Shown: piece by piece, positions 25,761 through 37,621 of the stretch
How positions within the stretch are numbered: the stretch's first letter is position 1
Layout: every line of letters begins with the position of its first letter
Made by a program: the position numbers and the translations under genes
Notes under the pieces: model-generated
Told to the model about the DNA's origin: nothing
The model's input: only the letters and a program-made list of their open reading frames with translations
Databases searched by the model: none
DNA from: Planctomycetales bacterium
GTDB taxonomy: Bacteria; Planctomycetota; Planctomycetia; Planctomycetales; Planctomycetaceae
Assembly: GCA_028285345.1 (NCBI GenBank)
Contig: JANQPT010000051.1
Location: 1 to 64,000 of the forward strand
Direction of reading: 5' to 3'
Length of the DNA stretch: 64,000 nucleotides

Positions 25761-25905
25761 GAGACTGTTTCTTCCCTGCACCTCTCGCCGATCTGTGTTA
25801 GATCTCACTGAAGCAGCAGATGTTGGCGTTTCTGGTTCGGCCTCGCTAAAGTAGGGACGTACGACACGATACCGATGTAAGTAGTACTGCGAAAGGTTGA
25901 CCTCT

Positions 25906-26979
25906 GTGGATGCGAAGATTGTGCTGTTGCCCGGCGACGGCATTGGGCCGGAGATTATTGACGAGGGCGAGCGGGTATTAATCGCCGTTGCTGAGCGGTT
26001 TGGGCATCAATTTGAGTTCCAACGCTGCCCAAAGGGCGGCAACGCGATCGACAGTCATGGAACACCGCTGCCGGATGAGACTCTCGAAGCGTGCCGCGCG
26101 GCCGATGCGATTCTGCTTGGTGCGGTCGGCGGGCCGAAGTGGGACGATCCGAACGCAAAAACCCGCCCCGAAGCGGGGCTGCTCGCGCTGCGAAAAGAGC
26201 TGCAACTGTTCGCCAATTTGCGGCCGATTAAGCCGCACCGGCAGTTGATCGACGCCTCGCCGCTGAAGCGGGAGATTCTGGAAGGGACCGACATCCTGTT
26301 TCTGCGCGAATTGACCGGCGGGATCTATTTCGGCGGGTCCGGCGTCAAGGAGCATCCCAGCGGCGAAGAAGCTTACAGCATCATGACGTACAACACCGAA
26401 GAGGTGGCTCGAATTGTGCGTCTGGCCGCGAAATCGGCGCAACTTCGCCGCAATAAGGTGACTTCCGTCGACAAGGCAAACGTGTTGGAGGTTTCCCGGT
26501 TGTGGCGGCGGGTGGCGGCGCAAGTGATGGCCGAGGAATTTCCCGATGTGGAATATGAAGTCGTGCTGGTCGATGCGATGGCGATGCACCTGATCTCGCG
26601 GCCGCGCGATTTTGACGTAGTGGTCACCGGAAATATGTTCGGCGACATTTTGACCGACGAAGGCTCGATGCTGCCCGGTTCGCTGGGGATGCTCCCTTCA
26701 GCGTCGCTCGGTGTTTCCGGTCCTGGGTTGTACGAACCCATTCACGGGTCAGCGCCGGATATCGCCGGCAAGGGACTAGCCAATCCGCTGGCGACGATTT
26801 TGGCAGCCGGAATGGCCTTGCAGCATTCATTGGGGTTATCGGATGAAGCCGCTGCCATTGACGCCGCCGTCGAATCAGTCTTGGAGGCGGGTCACCGGAC
26901 GGCGGATATTGCCGCCGGCGGCGAGGCCATCTCGACAGCGGAGATGGGTGACTTGGTGGTCGCAGCGCTGCAGCCCTAG
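25906..26979 (+). CDS. leuB: 3-isopropylmalate dehydrogenase
   Basis: 357 residues, normal for the enzyme. [14 protein letters not shown] at the N-terminus, the LeuB-typical [37 protein letters not shown], and [47 protein letters not shown] with the metal-binding Asp residues. It oxidises and decarboxylates 3-isopropylmalate with NAD in leucine synthesis. GTG at 25906 was preferred over the in-frame TTG at 25897 because GAAAGG precedes it at 9 bases. No other leucine gene is adjacent. Confidence 0.94.
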   Translation: MDAKIVLLPGDGIGPEIIDEGERVLIAVAERFGHQFEFQRCPKGGNAIDSHGTPLPDETLEACRAADAILLGAVGGPKWDDPNAKTRPEAGLLALRKELQLFANLRPIKPHRQLIDASPLKREILEGTDILFLRELTGGIYFGGSGVKEHPSGEEAYSIMTYNTEEVARIVRLAAKSAQLRRNKVTSVDKANVLEVSRLWRRVAAQVMAEEFPDVEYEVVLVDAMAMHLISRPRDFDVVVTGNMFGDILTDEGSMLPGSLGMLPSASLGVSGPGLYEPIHGSAPDIAGKGLANPLATILAAGMALQHSLGLSDEAAAIDAAVESVLEAGHRTADIAAGGEAISTAEMGDLVVAALQP

Positions 26980-27083
26980 TTCCGCGACGACGCCGAAAAC
27001 TTGAACGAAGTCCGAACGCGCATAGAATTCGGATAGCAGAACAATACTCCTCAGAATTGACAGAAAGCCGCAGGTCTCGCGCC

Positions 27084-27479
27084 GTGAGCGATGATCTTTA
27101 TCAAGAACATATTCTCGACCACTTCGAGTCGCCCTATCACAAGGGGGAACTCGACAGCCCCACCTGTACTCACCGCGACAAAAACCCCATTTGCGGCGAC
27201 GAAGTCGAATTGGCGCTGCGGGTCGACGACGAAGGAATCGTGAGGGAGGCGTGGTTTCAAGGGCACGGCTGCGCGATTAGCCAGGCGGCGGCTTCGATGC
27301 TGGTTGAGGAAATCGAAGGCAAGTCGCTCGACGAGTTGAAGGACTTTGAGGCTCAGCAAATGCTGGATTTGTTAAAAGTCCAGCTCACGGCCACGCGGCA
27401 AAAATGCGGCCTGCTCGGTTTCAAAGTGCTCAAAACGATGATCTATTCGTTGGACGATCCTCAGCCGGCGGGCAATTGA
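27084..27479 (+). CDS. sufU: SUF-system Fe-S assembly protein, NifU/IscU-like
   Basis: 131 residues from GTG 27084 (VSDDLYQEHILDHFESPYHKG). The three zinc or cluster cysteines are at NPICGDEVEL (with the conserved Asp), FQGHGCAISQAAASML and RQKCGLLGFKVL. It has the SufU spacing between the first and second cysteines. It serves as sulfur acceptor or scaffold for the adjacent cysteine desulfurase SufS. The gap to sufS is 23 bases, so they are one unit. A TTG at 27057 is an alternative start. Confidence 0.92.
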   Translation: MSDDLYQEHILDHFESPYHKGELDSPTCTHRDKNPICGDEVELALRVDDEGIVREAWFQGHGCAISQAAASMLVEEIEGKSLDELKDFEAQQMLDLLKVQLTATRQKCGLLGFKVLKTMIYSLDDPQPAGN

Positions 27480-27502
27480 GCGCAGTCTCAGATGAATCAG
27501 TC

Positions 27503-28756
27503 ATGACCGAATCCACGATTCAACAATCGCTTGACGTCGAAGCCGTTCGCCGGGACTTCCCGATTCTGGGGAAGCCGCTCTCCGGCGGCCGGCCGTTGGT
27601 CTATCTCGATAGCGGCGCAACTGCCCAGAAGCCGCAGTGCGTGATCGATAAGGTCGTGGAGTGTTACGAAAACTACAACGCCAACGTGCATCGCGGCGTG
27701 CATTCACTGGGCAACCGTGTGACAACCGAATTGGAGGAGGCCCGCGAGAAGGTTCGCAGTCTGCTCAATGCACGTCACGTCGAAGAGATCGTTTTCACCT
27801 CCGGGACGACGGCATCGATCAATCTGGTAGCAAACGCGTGGGGCCGCAAATTCCTTTCCGCGGGCGATGAGATTCTGGTCACCGTCATGGAGCACCACGC
27901 CAATCTGGTGCCCTGGCAACAGGTCGCCGAAGCAACTGGCGCGGTGTTGAAGTATATCCCGCTGACCGCCGATGGACGTCTTGATCTCTCCGCGTTGGAT
28001 GAACTGTTGACGACGAAGACCAAGATGCTCGCGGTGACGAGTATGTCGAACGTCTTGGGGACGATTAACCCAATCAAGGAGTTGAGCAATCGCGCGCATC
28101 AAGTCGGTGCGGCTGTGCTGGTCGACGCGGCGCAGAGCGTTCCCCACGAGGCGATTGACGTTTGTGATTGGGACGCCGATTTTGTGGCGTTCTCAGGTCA
28201 CAAGATGTATGGCCCGACCGGGATCGGCGTGTTGTATGGCAAGCGGCAATTGTTGGAAGCCATGGATCCATTTCTCGGCGGCGGCAACATGATCCGCTAC
28301 GTCTACCGTGACCGATTCGAGCCGGCGGATCTTCCGGCCAAGTTTGAAGCGGGAACGTTGCCGATTGCGCAGGCGATCGGTCTCGGCAGGGCGATCGACT
28401 ACGTAACGTCGATTGGATTCGAGGCGATCGGTGCTCACGAACATCAACTCACCGTGCGTGCTCACGAAGCATTGGCGGAGATTCCCGGACTGACCATCTA
28501 CGGTCCGGAACCGTCACAGAAGGGTTCAATCGTCAGTTTTTCGATTGAGGGATTACACTCACACGACGTAGGTGAACTCCTAGATCGAAAAGGAGTCGAA
28601 ATTCGCGTCGGACACCACTGCACGATGCCGCTGCACGAGCACTTGGAGGTTTCATCCACCTCGCGAGCGAGCTTCGCCTTCTATAACACGCTTGAAGAAG
28701 TGAGTGCTTTGGCAGAAGCGATTCGGTACGCGCGTGAGGTTTTCCGCTTGAAATAA
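27503..28756 (+). CDS. sufS: Cysteine desulfurase, SufS type
   Basis: 417 residues. The group II (SufS/CsdA) pattern is complete: PLVYLDSGATAQKP, YYNAN-like YENYNANVHRGVHSLG, EIVFTSGTTASINLVA, VDAAQSVPHE, and FSGHKMYGPTGIGVLYG with the PLP-binding Lys. RVGHHCTMPLHEHL carries the catalytic Cys. It takes sulfur from cysteine as a persulfide and passes it to SufU. The ATG at 27503 was chosen by homology; the frame is open upstream through the end of sufU. Confidence 0.95.
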   Translation: MTESTIQQSLDVEAVRRDFPILGKPLSGGRPLVYLDSGATAQKPQCVIDKVVECYENYNANVHRGVHSLGNRVTTELEEAREKVRSLLNARHVEEIVFTSGTTASINLVANAWGRKFLSAGDEILVTVMEHHANLVPWQQVAEATGAVLKYIPLTADGRLDLSALDELLTTKTKMLAVTSMSNVLGTINPIKELSNRAHQVGAAVLVDAAQSVPHEAIDVCDWDADFVAFSGHKMYGPTGIGVLYGKRQLLEAMDPFLGGGNMIRYVYRDRFEPADLPAKFEAGTLPIAQAIGLGRAIDYVTSIGFEAIGAHEHQLTVRAHEALAEIPGLTIYGPEPSQKGSIVSFSIEGLHSHDVGELLDRKGVEIRVGHHCTMPLHEHLEVSSTSRASFAFYNTLEEVSALAEAIRYAREVFRLK

Positions 28757-29233
28757 GCGTACTTCGCGAGATGTTTGAACGTTAACCGAGCCTGAGAGCC
28801 TAACCACAGGCGTCCTTCGAACTCGATCGAGAAACTCCTTTCAGTAATCTCGATGAAATCAATACGTGCACATGCGTTGGTTGCGTCAGACCGGGGAAGA
28901 ACCTCTATCGCTGTAGGGATACGCACTAACAGTGTTTTTCCTACTTGTTTTTCGCGACTGGTTTTGTAGCATTTGAGTACTGCTGCAGGCGAGGTATTAG
29001 GTACCAATACCGGGCCAATTGCATTGCGGGCCAGCATCCTCCGCCGCACACCCCGAGAATCCGACCCTTATTGGGCTGGTGATTCGAGGCTGAGCGACGG
29101 ACCGCGGCGGTGGGTGTTGGAGTTTTTGCCAAACCCCTATGCTTGTTTGCCTCGCTCACTTGTTGGAGCATTCGCGACGACTCTCCCTCCCGGTGAATTC
29201 CCACATTCGCCCGACCGCTTGGCTGCTGCGGGC
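28757..29233. other. Intergenic, no gene supported
   Basis: About 480 bases between sufS and the tRNA promoter. Two overlapping minus-strand frames are open here, but their translations lack any recognisable motif and run into sufS or into each other. I see no hairpin or RNA gene. Confidence 0.4.
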
Positions 29234-29263
29234 TTGAGATATCTGCCACTGGTTTGTTATAAA
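29234..29263 (+). promoter_or_regulatory. Predicted promoter of tRNA-Gly
   Basis: TTGAGA (29234-29239), an 18-base spacer and TATAAA (29258-29263), placing the transcription start a few bases before the tRNA. Confidence 0.55.
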
Positions 29264-29273
29264 TCCGTGTAAT

Positions 29274-29345
<72 letters not shown>

Positions 29346-29509
29346 CTTTTTTATTGGCACTGAGCACACCGGCCGCTTTTTTCAGGACAAGCCCCCACAG
29401 GTGGCGCTTTTCGCCGGCGAGACGATTTCTTTCGCCGCGCTTCCCGTCCTGTCCCGCTCGCCTGTGTCGATCAATCACAATTGTTTGCGAAGTGGAAAAA
29501 CCTGCCAAA

Positions 29510-30994
29510 ATGAGCGAGAACGAAGCCAGCACCACTGCCGAATCCGAAGATCAGGCGGAAGCCGCGGTTGCCGAAAAACCTGAGAAGATGACGTTGGAGG
29601 TGGAGATCACCGACATCGGGCCGTGTAAGAAACACGTGCGTGTGATTGTGCCGCGAGCCGACATTGACGAGATTCACAAGGAAGCCGTGGGCGACTTGGT
29701 TAACGAGGCCCAAGTTCCCGGTTTTCGCCCCGGTCGCGTTCCCCGCGAGCTGGCGGAGAAGCGATTTCGCAAAGAACTCTCAGCACAGGTTCGCGAGAAG
29801 GTGCTCATGGAGAGCTTAGAGCAGCTGTCCGAGGAGCATGAACTCGACGCGATCAATGAGCCGAATTTGAACGTGGAAGCGATCGAAATTCCCGAAGAGG
29901 GTGATTTCGAGTACGAATTCGACGTGGAGGTCCGTCCGGAATTCGAACTGCCCGAGTACACCGGTCTGACGATCGACAAGCCGGTTCGTGACGTTAACGA
30001 CGAAGATGTTGAGGAGTATTTGGAACAGTTCCTCTCGCAGTACGGCGACTTGGAAACATTCGACGGCCCGGCGGAGGTCGGCCACTATCTGGAAGCGAGT
30101 CTCGTTTTCAAGCGCGGCGGCGAAGTGTTGGCGCGACTTTCCGACGACATCATTCGCTTGCAGCCGACGATCCGCTTTCAAGATGCGGAGCTAACCGAGT
30201 GCGACGAACTTCTCGGCGGCGTCACCGCGGGCGAGTCGCGTGAAGTCGGGCTGACGATTTCTTCCGAAGCCGCCGACGTCGATCTGCGCGGTGAAACCAT
30301 TGATGTGGAGATCTCCGTTAAGGAAGTGAAGTCGCTCAAGATGCCGGAATTGAATAAAGAATTCCTCCAAAAAGTCGGTGCCGACTCTGAAGAAGAGCTT
30401 CGGGACCAGGTTCGCGAGATGCTGGAGCGCCAAGTCAGCTACGACCAGCGTCAAACGGCCCGCCGACAGGTGTTGGAGAAGATCACCGAGTCGGCGCACT
30501 GGGAACTCCCCGAGTCGCTTGTCTCGCGGCAGGTGGAAAACGCCCTGCGGCGCGAAATCTTGGAGATGCAACAGGCGGGATTCACGACTCAGGAGATCCG
30601 TGCCCGCGAAAACGAATTGAGGCAAAACGCGCTGACCTCGACACGGCAAGCGCTCAAGGAGCACTTCGTTCTGGATCGGATCGCCGTCAAAGAAGAGATC
30701 GAAACGGAGCCGATGGATGTTGATATGGAAATCACCATGATGGCGGTGCAGCAAGGGGAGAATCCCCGCCGCCTCCGCGCGCGGCTGGAAAAGTCAGGCA
30801 TGATCGAGAACTTGAGGGCCCAAATCCGCGAACGCAAGGCGATCGACTTCGTGCTCGAATCTGCGGAGTTCAACGAGATTCCTTCAGAACCGGATCGTGA
30901 GCAAGACGTCGAAGCCGTCGACTTCGCGATCTGCAAGCCGAGTGAATCCGCTGAAGAATCACAGGATGACGACACGCAGGCGGACGAGGATTAG
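29510..30994 (+). CDS. tig: Trigger factor (ribosome-associated chaperone)
   Basis: 494 residues, slightly longer than usual because of acidic Glu/Asp-rich stretches at both ends. The ribosome-binding signature GFRPGRVPRELAEKRF is near residue 70. A PPIase-like middle domain (VGHYLEASLVFKRGGEVLARLSDDIIRLQ...) and the long helical C-terminal arms (QVSYDQRQTARRQVLEKITESAHWELPESLVSRQ) follow. It binds nascent chains at the ribosome exit. ATG 29510 begins MSENEAS; upstream the frame runs through the tRNA and is not coding. It is followed by two clpP genes, the common tig-clpP order. Confidence 0.95.
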   Translation: MSENEASTTAESEDQAEAAVAEKPEKMTLEVEITDIGPCKKHVRVIVPRADIDEIHKEAVGDLVNEAQVPGFRPGRVPRELAEKRFRKELSAQVREKVLMESLEQLSEEHELDAINEPNLNVEAIEIPEEGDFEYEFDVEVRPEFELPEYTGLTIDKPVRDVNDEDVEEYLEQFLSQYGDLETFDGPAEVGHYLEASLVFKRGGEVLARLSDDIIRLQPTIRFQDAELTECDELLGGVTAGESREVGLTISSEAADVDLRGETIDVEISVKEVKSLKMPELNKEFLQKVGADSEEELRDQVREMLERQVSYDQRQTARRQVLEKITESAHWELPESLVSRQVENALRREILEMQQAGFTTQEIRARENELRQNALTSTRQALKEHFVLDRIAVKEEIETEPMDVDMEITMMAVQQGENPRRLRARLEKSGMIENLRAQIRERKAIDFVLESAEFNEIPSEPDREQDVEAVDFAICKPSESAEESQDDDTQADED

Positions 30995-31099
30995 CCGGTT
31001 ATCGGGCACGACTCCCGGTTTGACTTCCGCGCTTCCCGAGCGAAAAATATCGCAAACGGACTTGTTAATCACATATCCACCACTGGAGGGGATTTTAAG

Positions 31100-31732
<633 letters not shown>

Positions 31733-31941
31733 GCCGCGGCATGACCGCGCCGAGTCCAACCGGTTTCTCGGCACGATTCCGCTTGCCGCACTGAGGTTAT
31801 TTGAACTAGAGTTACGGCCTGCCCATCTGCCGTCGCAGGCTGCCCAATGAACCCGAGCCGGGGCGCAGGGGGCGTCCTCTCTCATAACTCATACATGAGC
31901 CGGTTGCCCCGCCGGCGACGACATAATCAGCGAGCAATATC

Positions 31942-32535
<594 letters not shown>

Positions 32536-32593
32536 TTCGCCGCCGTAGCCTGCGATCAATCCCAACCTGGGGAATGGATTCCCTGAAGACCGC

Positions 32594-33439
32594 ATGAAAT
32601 TCCGCCGCCGGACATGGATGTCACTACTCATCGCCGCCACCCTTGCCGGGTGCGCTTCGGGCGGCGACGTCGATTTGCTGGAAAGCGAACTCAGGCGGAC
32701 GGAAGATGCGATCGCGCGGCTGCAATATCAGCTCTCCACCGCGGAAGAGGATTTGAGAGTCGCCCGCGCCGAAACGGACATGCTGCAGACCCAATTGGCC
32801 CAGCGCGGCCGGCCCGCATCGCTGTTGCCGGAACAGTCGAATGTGCTGTTTCGCGTGCAAGACGTCAAACTGCACCAATACATGAGCGGCGGATTGGATC
32901 AAGACGGGCAGCCGGGCGATGAGGCACTGGCCTTGCTGGTGATGCCGCAGGACAGGCATGGCGAATTGCTCAAAGTCCCCGGCGGCGTTCAAATCGATCT
33001 GTTCGACATGTCGCTGCCGCCCGATTCCCAGAAAATCGGCCACTGGGAGTTTGACGCGGCCGACACACGCGCCAAATGGCATGCGGGCATCTTTGGTTCG
33101 GGCATCATGCTCGAGTTGCCGTGGAAAGCACTCCCGCGCTCCAATCAATTGACGGTCCACGCCAAACTGGCGACCGCCGACGGGCGGGAGTTTCATACCA
33201 CCGAACAAGTTCGCGTGACGCCGCCGCGAGAGGCACAAATTGCGGTCAAGCCAAGGCCCGCCATTGAAGCGCCGCCGCGGCTCGTTCCGGGTGTGGATGG
33301 TCCCGACGTCCCAATCCCCACCGAGGACGAGGCCGCTGCCGAAGTCACTCCCGGGACACTGTTCGAGGAAGCTGACGACTCTGAGGGCATCCCCACCTCG
33401 AACAATTGGACCGAAGAGACGCGCCCGATTTGGCGTTAA
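32594..33439 (+). CDS. Lipoprotein with coiled-coil N-terminus
   Basis: 281 residues. The N-terminus is a lipoprotein signal (MSLLIAATLAGCASGG) with the lipobox LAGC. A heptad-like helix follows (LLESELRRTEDAIARLQYQLSTAEEDLRVARAETDMLQTQL), then a beta-rich domain (LFRVQDVKLHQYMSGG..., GVQIDLFDMSLPPDSQKIGHWEF, LELPWKAL). The tail is Pro/Glu-rich. No known family was recognised; an envelope role is likely. It converges with the small TPR gene. Confidence 0.8.
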   Translation: MKFRRRTWMSLLIAATLAGCASGGDVDLLESELRRTEDAIARLQYQLSTAEEDLRVARAETDMLQTQLAQRGRPASLLPEQSNVLFRVQDVKLHQYMSGGLDQDGQPGDEALALLVMPQDRHGELLKVPGGVQIDLFDMSLPPDSQKIGHWEFDAADTRAKWHAGIFGSGIMLELPWKALPRSNQLTVHAKLATADGREFHTTEQVRVTPPREAQIAVKPRPAIEAPPRLVPGVDGPDVPIPTEDEAAAEVTPGTLFEEADDSEGIPTSNNWTEETRPIWR

Positions 33440-33449
33440 TACTTCGCTG

Positions 33450-33776
33450 CTAATGCCCGCCGCCTGCGGCGCGAACTTTGTGCTCTTGATCCCGGGCTTC
33501 CTCCGCTTCGGCGATTTTGCCGCACCTTTGGTAGATCACCGACAACTGCGTATAGGAAAAAGGATCCTGGGGATTCAATTCAGCGACTTTTTTGGCGTGC
33601 GAGATCGCATCGTCGTTGCGGCCCAGTTTCTGTAAATGCACTGCCAGTGCCGAGTGAGTTAACACGTGCCCATCGTCGATTTCCAAGATTTCTTGCAGTT
33701 TGGCGACGGCACCTTCCAGGTCTCCGTCTTCCTTGAGCGTTGATGCTTCATCATACATTTCGTCGGGAGTGGCCAT
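33450..33776 (-). CDS. Small tetratricopeptide-repeat protein
   Basis: 108 residues made of about two and a half TPR units: MYDEASTLKEDGDLEGAVAKLQEILEIDDGHVLTHSALAVHLQKLGRNDDAISHAKKVAELNPQDPFSYTQ in sequence shows the alternating small and aromatic positions of TPRs. No signal peptide, so cytoplasmic. It is probably a protein-binding adaptor; partner unknown. Confidence 0.8.
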   Translation of the reverse strand: MATPDEMYDEASTLKEDGDLEGAVAKLQEILEIDDGHVLTHSALAVHLQKLGRNDDAISHAKKVAELNPQDPFSYTQLSVIYQRCGKIAEAEEARDQEHKVRAAGGGH

Positions 33777-33939
33777 GTTTTCCTCTCAGAGTGATTAATC
33801 GGTCGCGCCCGGCCTGGGAACGGGCAAACTGAGCCGCCTCCCATTATAGTGGGACGCGCAGGATTTCCCACCGACGCCGAACGGCCTATTAAATGGCACC
33901 CGCTTTCACTCGTTTCGGCCGCCGACTGCCGCGGACTGC

Positions 33940-34773
33940 CTAATCGAATTCCAGCTCAGTGAATTCGCGAATTCGCTCGGTGATCGCGGTTTCGACCGGC
34001 AGCCGTTCCATGCTGCTCGCGCCGTAGAAGCCGACGACCCCTTCGGTGTGATTCAAGATGAACTGGGCGTCGGCCGGTTCAGCGATCGGCCCTCCGTGGC
34101 ACAGGACCAAAATCTCAGCGTTGACCTGCTTGGCAGCGTCGTGCATCTCTTGCACGCGGCGGGCCGCCTCCTCCAGCGTTACCGCAGTCTCCGCGCCGAT
34201 GCTTCCTTTGGTGGTCAATCCCATGTGCGGAATCAAAATGTCAGCGCCCGCCCGCGCCATGGCCGTCGCCTCATCCGGGTTAAACGCGTATGGTGTGGTG
34301 AGTAGTCCCAGCTCATGCGCCTGCCGGATCATGTCGACTTCTAATCCGTAGCTCATGCCGGTCTCTTCTAAGTTGGCCCGAAAGGTGCCGTCGATGAGTC
34401 CGACTGTGGGGAAATTCTGCACGCCGCAGAACCCGGCCTGTTGCACCTCGCGCAGAAACAGCGGCATCATGCGAAAGGGATCGGTACCGCACACTCCGGC
34501 CAGCACGGGGATCTCCGGCACGACCGGCAGCACTTCGTGCGCCATTTCCATCACGATGCCGTTGGCGTCGCCGTACGGCATCAAGCCGGCCAACGAGCCC
34601 CGCCCCGCCATGCGGAACCGGCCGGAATTGTAAATGATGATCAGATCAATCCCGCCGGACGCTTCGAGCTTGGCGCTAATACCGGTCCCCGCCCCACCCC
34701 CAATGATCGGCCGCCCGGCCGCGACTTTGGCACGCAGCGTTTCGAGGGTTTTGTCGCGTGTATGAATGGTCAT
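33940..34773 (-). CDS. TIM-barrel phosphoenolpyruvate hydrolase-like protein (Tm-1 C-terminal half)
   Basis: 277 residues from ATG 34773. [62 protein letters not shown], and [33 protein letters not shown] are typical of the PEP-hydrolase-like TIM-barrel family. [15 protein letters not shown] is a late conserved block. In plants and fungi this domain is fused behind a UPF0261 domain, as in tomato Tm-1. Here the UPF0261 gene is 58 bases upstream in the same direction, so the two probably work as one enzyme system. The reaction is not established. Confidence 0.85.
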   Translation of the reverse strand: MTIHTRDKTLETLRAKVAAGRPIIGGGAGTGISAKLEASGGIDLIIIYNSGRFRMAGRGSLAGLMPYGDANGIVMEMAHEVLPVVPEIPVLAGVCGTDPFRMMPLFLREVQQAGFCGVQNFPTVGLIDGTFRANLEETGMSYGLEVDMIRQAHELGLLTTPYAFNPDEATAMARAGADILIPHMGLTTKGSIGAETAVTLEEAARRVQEMHDAAKQVNAEILVLCHGGPIAEPADAQFILNHTEGVVGFYGASSMERLPVETAITERIREFTELEFD

Positions 34774-34831
34774 GATGTATGTCGATTTCACCCCTCGTCG
34801 CATCACCGTGAATTTGAAGTGAACACCCCCG

Positions 34832-36079
34832 TTAGCCCCCGGCTCCGCCGGGGGTTCCCCGCGCCACCCCACCCGACGTCATCGCCAACAGCGCATTCGC
34901 CGCCGCGGCCGCGAATTCGGGATCGTTAATATGATGTTCCAGCTCAACGACATCCGTCGTCCCGCTATGCGAGCGAATCGACTCGAACAACGCGTCCCGC
35001 GCCGCCGGATCGTCAAACGGTTGTCCCTCGGCGTCAATTGCCGAAACGCCGCGCAACGGCAACAGGATCTGCACCGGCCCGGTAGCCGCCGCCGCTTTGC
35101 GGGCGATTTCCTCTCCCAATCGGCGATTCTCCTCCACCGTGGTCCGCATCAGCGTGACAGTCGGATTGTGCTCGTAGAACTGCCGGCGCCGGAACTCTTC
35201 CGGAATGCTCTCCGGCGGCCCAAAATTCACCATATCGGTTGCGCCGACTGAGATGACCTGTGGAACTCCACGTTTCCCCGCTGCCGTCAATCGGTCGGGA
35301 CCTGCGGAGAGGACACCCCCCACCAATTCATCGGCGAGTTCGGTCGTCGTGATGTCGAGCACCCCCGCGATGAGACCCTCGTCGATGAGCGATTCCATAG
35401 CCTCCCCGCCATTGCCGGTGGCGTGAAACACCAGCACTTCGTACCCGGAGTGCTCTAGAATCTTACGGGCCTGTTCGATGCAGGGAGTGGTGACGCCGAA
35501 CATGGTTGCGGCAACCAACGGTTTGTCCTCCTCCGCCTGAACTCCGGACGAAGCATGCTGCACCATACCGGCCATGGCCCAGGCGGCGTTGGAGAGCACT
35601 GCGCGACTGATGCGATTGATGCCGGCAATGTCGACGACAGCGTTGAGCATCAGTAGATCTTTGTCGCCCACGTACGGTCGTACCTGTCCGGAAGCGAGCG
35701 TGCTGACCATCAGCTTGGGGAGACCGAGCGGGAGACACCGCATCGCTGAGGTGACGATGGTTGTTCCCGCAGATCCGCCCAGGCCTAAGATCCCGTCGAC
35801 ATCGCCTGCCGCGTGCCGCTGGGAAATGATTGCCGAGACTCCTTGCGCGGCCAGCGTGATTGCGCGCCCTCGATCGTCGGCTCGGCGCAATTCGTCCAGA
35901 TCGGCGCCGGCGGACCGAAAGACTTCCTGCCGGTCAATCTCGGCGGGGATCGCCGGCTCTCCCAGACAACCGGCATCGATGACGACGATCTCACTGACTC
36001 CGCAAGCACGCAATTGCTCGCGGACAAAGTCGATCTCCGCTCCCTTGGTGTCTAAGGTTCCAATCAGATAAACTGCCAT
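34832..36079 (-). CDS. Tm-1-like ATP-binding domain protein (UPF0261)
   Basis: 415 residues from ATG 36079. [23 protein letters not shown] is the family start. [36 protein letters not shown] carries the Gly-rich nucleotide region. [42 protein letters not shown] and [18 protein letters not shown] follow. The last eight or so residues (GTPGGAGG) and the TAA stop are encoded by or adjoin a palindromic repeat at 34836-34854. The downstream partner is the TIM-barrel protein. An upstream extension of the frame was rejected as non-homologous. Confidence 0.87.
   Translation of the reverse strand: MAVYLIGTLDTKGAEIDFVREQLRACGVSEIVVIDAGCLGEPAIPAEIDRQEVFRSAGADLDELRRADDRGRAITLAAQGVSAIISQRHAAGDVDGILGLGGSAGTTIVTSAMRCLPLGLPKLMVSTLASGQVRPYVGDKDLLMLNAVVDIAGINRISRAVLSNAAWAMAGMVQHASSGVQAEEDKPLVAATMFGVTTPCIEQARKILEHSGYEVLVFHATGNGGEAMESLIDEGLIAGVLDITTTELADELVGGVLSAGPDRLTAAGKRGVPQVISVGATDMVNFGPPESIPEEFRRRQFYEHNPTVTLMRTTVEENRRLGEEIARKAAAATGPVQILLPLRGVSAIDAEGQPFDDPAARDALFESIRSHSGTTDVVELEHHINDPEFAAAAANALLAMTSGGVARGTPGGAGG
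34836..34854. repeat. REP-like palindrome, CCCCCGGC family, copy 2
   Basis: The same CCCCCGGC-TCC-GCCGGGGG palindrome as at 15888, lying inside the last codons of the UPF0261 gene, next to its stop. Confidence 0.75.
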
Positions 36080-36299
36080 GCGTGGGCGAGTCTCGGCCGG
36101 GTATGGGTGTCGAATTGCAGTGCGAACACGAAGAATAACGCGCCGCGCGGCGGTTCTCCACTCCGCCCGATCTGCGATTGCGTGACCCGGGTCAGTTTGC
36201 ACTACAATAGCAGCGTTCGTGGAATCAGAACCACTGCAACAACAGTCAGGCACAGAGCTCGCGGATGCCGGTGTCAAACACGTTGGAAAGGCTCCAGTG

Positions 36300-37580
36300 A
36301 TGTCGCAAAACGCGGATCGCTCACCGTCGCTGCTGAAGCGATTGGTGATCTGGAGCGTGCCGTTTGTGCTGTTGACGCTCATCACGGCCTTTGCCGTTTG
36401 GTCTTGGCGGGCGAATTCGGCGTTTCAACTGCAAGTGCAGCGCATCCGCGATCGCGGCGAGCCGCTCCGTTTGGAGGAAGTACTGCCGGAAATCGCGGCC
36501 GAGGAAGATGCCGGGCCGCTGCTGCGCGAGGCGCTCTCACGTTACCAGGCGCCGGACGAAGAGTATTTCGTGCTCCTCAACGCGCAGCCCCCGACTCCTC
36601 CGGGAGACTATCGTGCATTTCGCGCCGCACTGGAGACAAATGCTCCGACGTTGAAACTAGTCGATCAGGCCATCGGCAGACCGCACTGCCGGTTGATGAC
36701 AGACGGCGAGAATTCGTTCCAGCAAATCCGTCGTCTGTCGGAGCTGTTACGGGCACAGGCGTTGCAGCTGATGGGAACCGGCCGGCACGAGCAGGCACTT
36801 CAATCCGTCGTTCAGTGTCTGCAACTGAGTCGATTGATCCGGTCTGAGCCTTTCTCGTCGTCGCGTTTCGCGGGGCATGCCGTGGCGATTGACGCGACTC
36901 AGGCATTACAGGAAATGTTGGGACATTCGAATCTTGCCGATCAAGGTTTTGAACAAACCGACAGTTTGCTGGCCGAGATCGAGCAGCAATCATCGATCAA
37001 ACCGACGGTGATCGCCGAGCGTGCGATCGGTGTCGAGCGATTCGAAACGTTGTTCAACCACGGAAGTTGGTGGGAACAGCCGTTGTTCTCGTATGCGAAA
37101 TACAAGGAAACGGAAACCAGATTCTTGCGGTCGATGACGGACATGGCCGAAATTATCGACGGTGAAGGCCCTGATGTCGATCTGGCGGTCACTGCCTTGG
37201 ATGAAAAGATCCCCATGTCGCTGTCGATGTCTTCGACGGTCTATTTCCCCGTGTTTTCGGGGCTTCGGCGCGAGGTGTTACGCGACCGGCAGCGAATGAT
37301 CCTGGCAAGATTTGCCCTCCGCGTCGACCGTTACCGCCAAGAACAGGGTGAATTCCCCCGCACGCTCGCGCAGGTTTGCGACCGGCAGCTGAATCAGGTC
37401 CCGCCCGATTTGGTCCACGGCAAGCCGCTGGTCTACGAGACACATGAGCACGGATTTGTTATCCGCACACAGGTCGAGCAGCCGGCGGGCGAGGGGTTCG
37501 CATCAGATTGCCGATTTGAAGTGATCTATCCGGCGGGCGGCGACTTGCAGGATGCGGGCGATGACAGTACACAGGAGTGA
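36300..37580 (+). CDS. Planctomycete membrane-anchored hypothetical protein
   Basis: 426 residues. One membrane segment near residues 16-36 ([22 protein letters not shown]). The large remainder is mostly helical ([40 protein letters not shown]). The C-terminal segment ([25 protein letters not shown]...[14 protein letters not shown]) resembles pseudopilin-type tails common in planctomycete hypothetical proteins. ATG 36300 follows GGAAAGG. Divergent from the UPF0261 gene; 42 bases before gpmA. Confidence 0.75.
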   Translation: MSQNADRSPSLLKRLVIWSVPFVLLTLITAFAVWSWRANSAFQLQVQRIRDRGEPLRLEEVLPEIAAEEDAGPLLREALSRYQAPDEEYFVLLNAQPPTPPGDYRAFRAALETNAPTLKLVDQAIGRPHCRLMTDGENSFQQIRRLSELLRAQALQLMGTGRHEQALQSVVQCLQLSRLIRSEPFSSSRFAGHAVAIDATQALQEMLGHSNLADQGFEQTDSLLAEIEQQSSIKPTVIAERAIGVERFETLFNHGSWWEQPLFSYAKYKETETRFLRSMTDMAEIIDGEGPDVDLAVTALDEKIPMSLSMSSTVYFPVFSGLRREVLRDRQRMILARFALRVDRYRQEQGEFPRTLAQVCDRQLNQVPPDLVHGKPLVYETHEHGFVIRTQVEQPAGEGFASDCRFEVIYPAGGDLQDAGDDSTQE

Positions 37581-37621
37581 CGAAATTTCATTTTTGGCTT
37601 TGGCGGGAAAGATTCAGTTCA

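Noticed and set aside
28681-29249. Two overlapping minus-strand frames of 122 and 102 codons
   Set aside because: No recognisable motif, overlap with each other and with sufS, and no ribosome-binding site.
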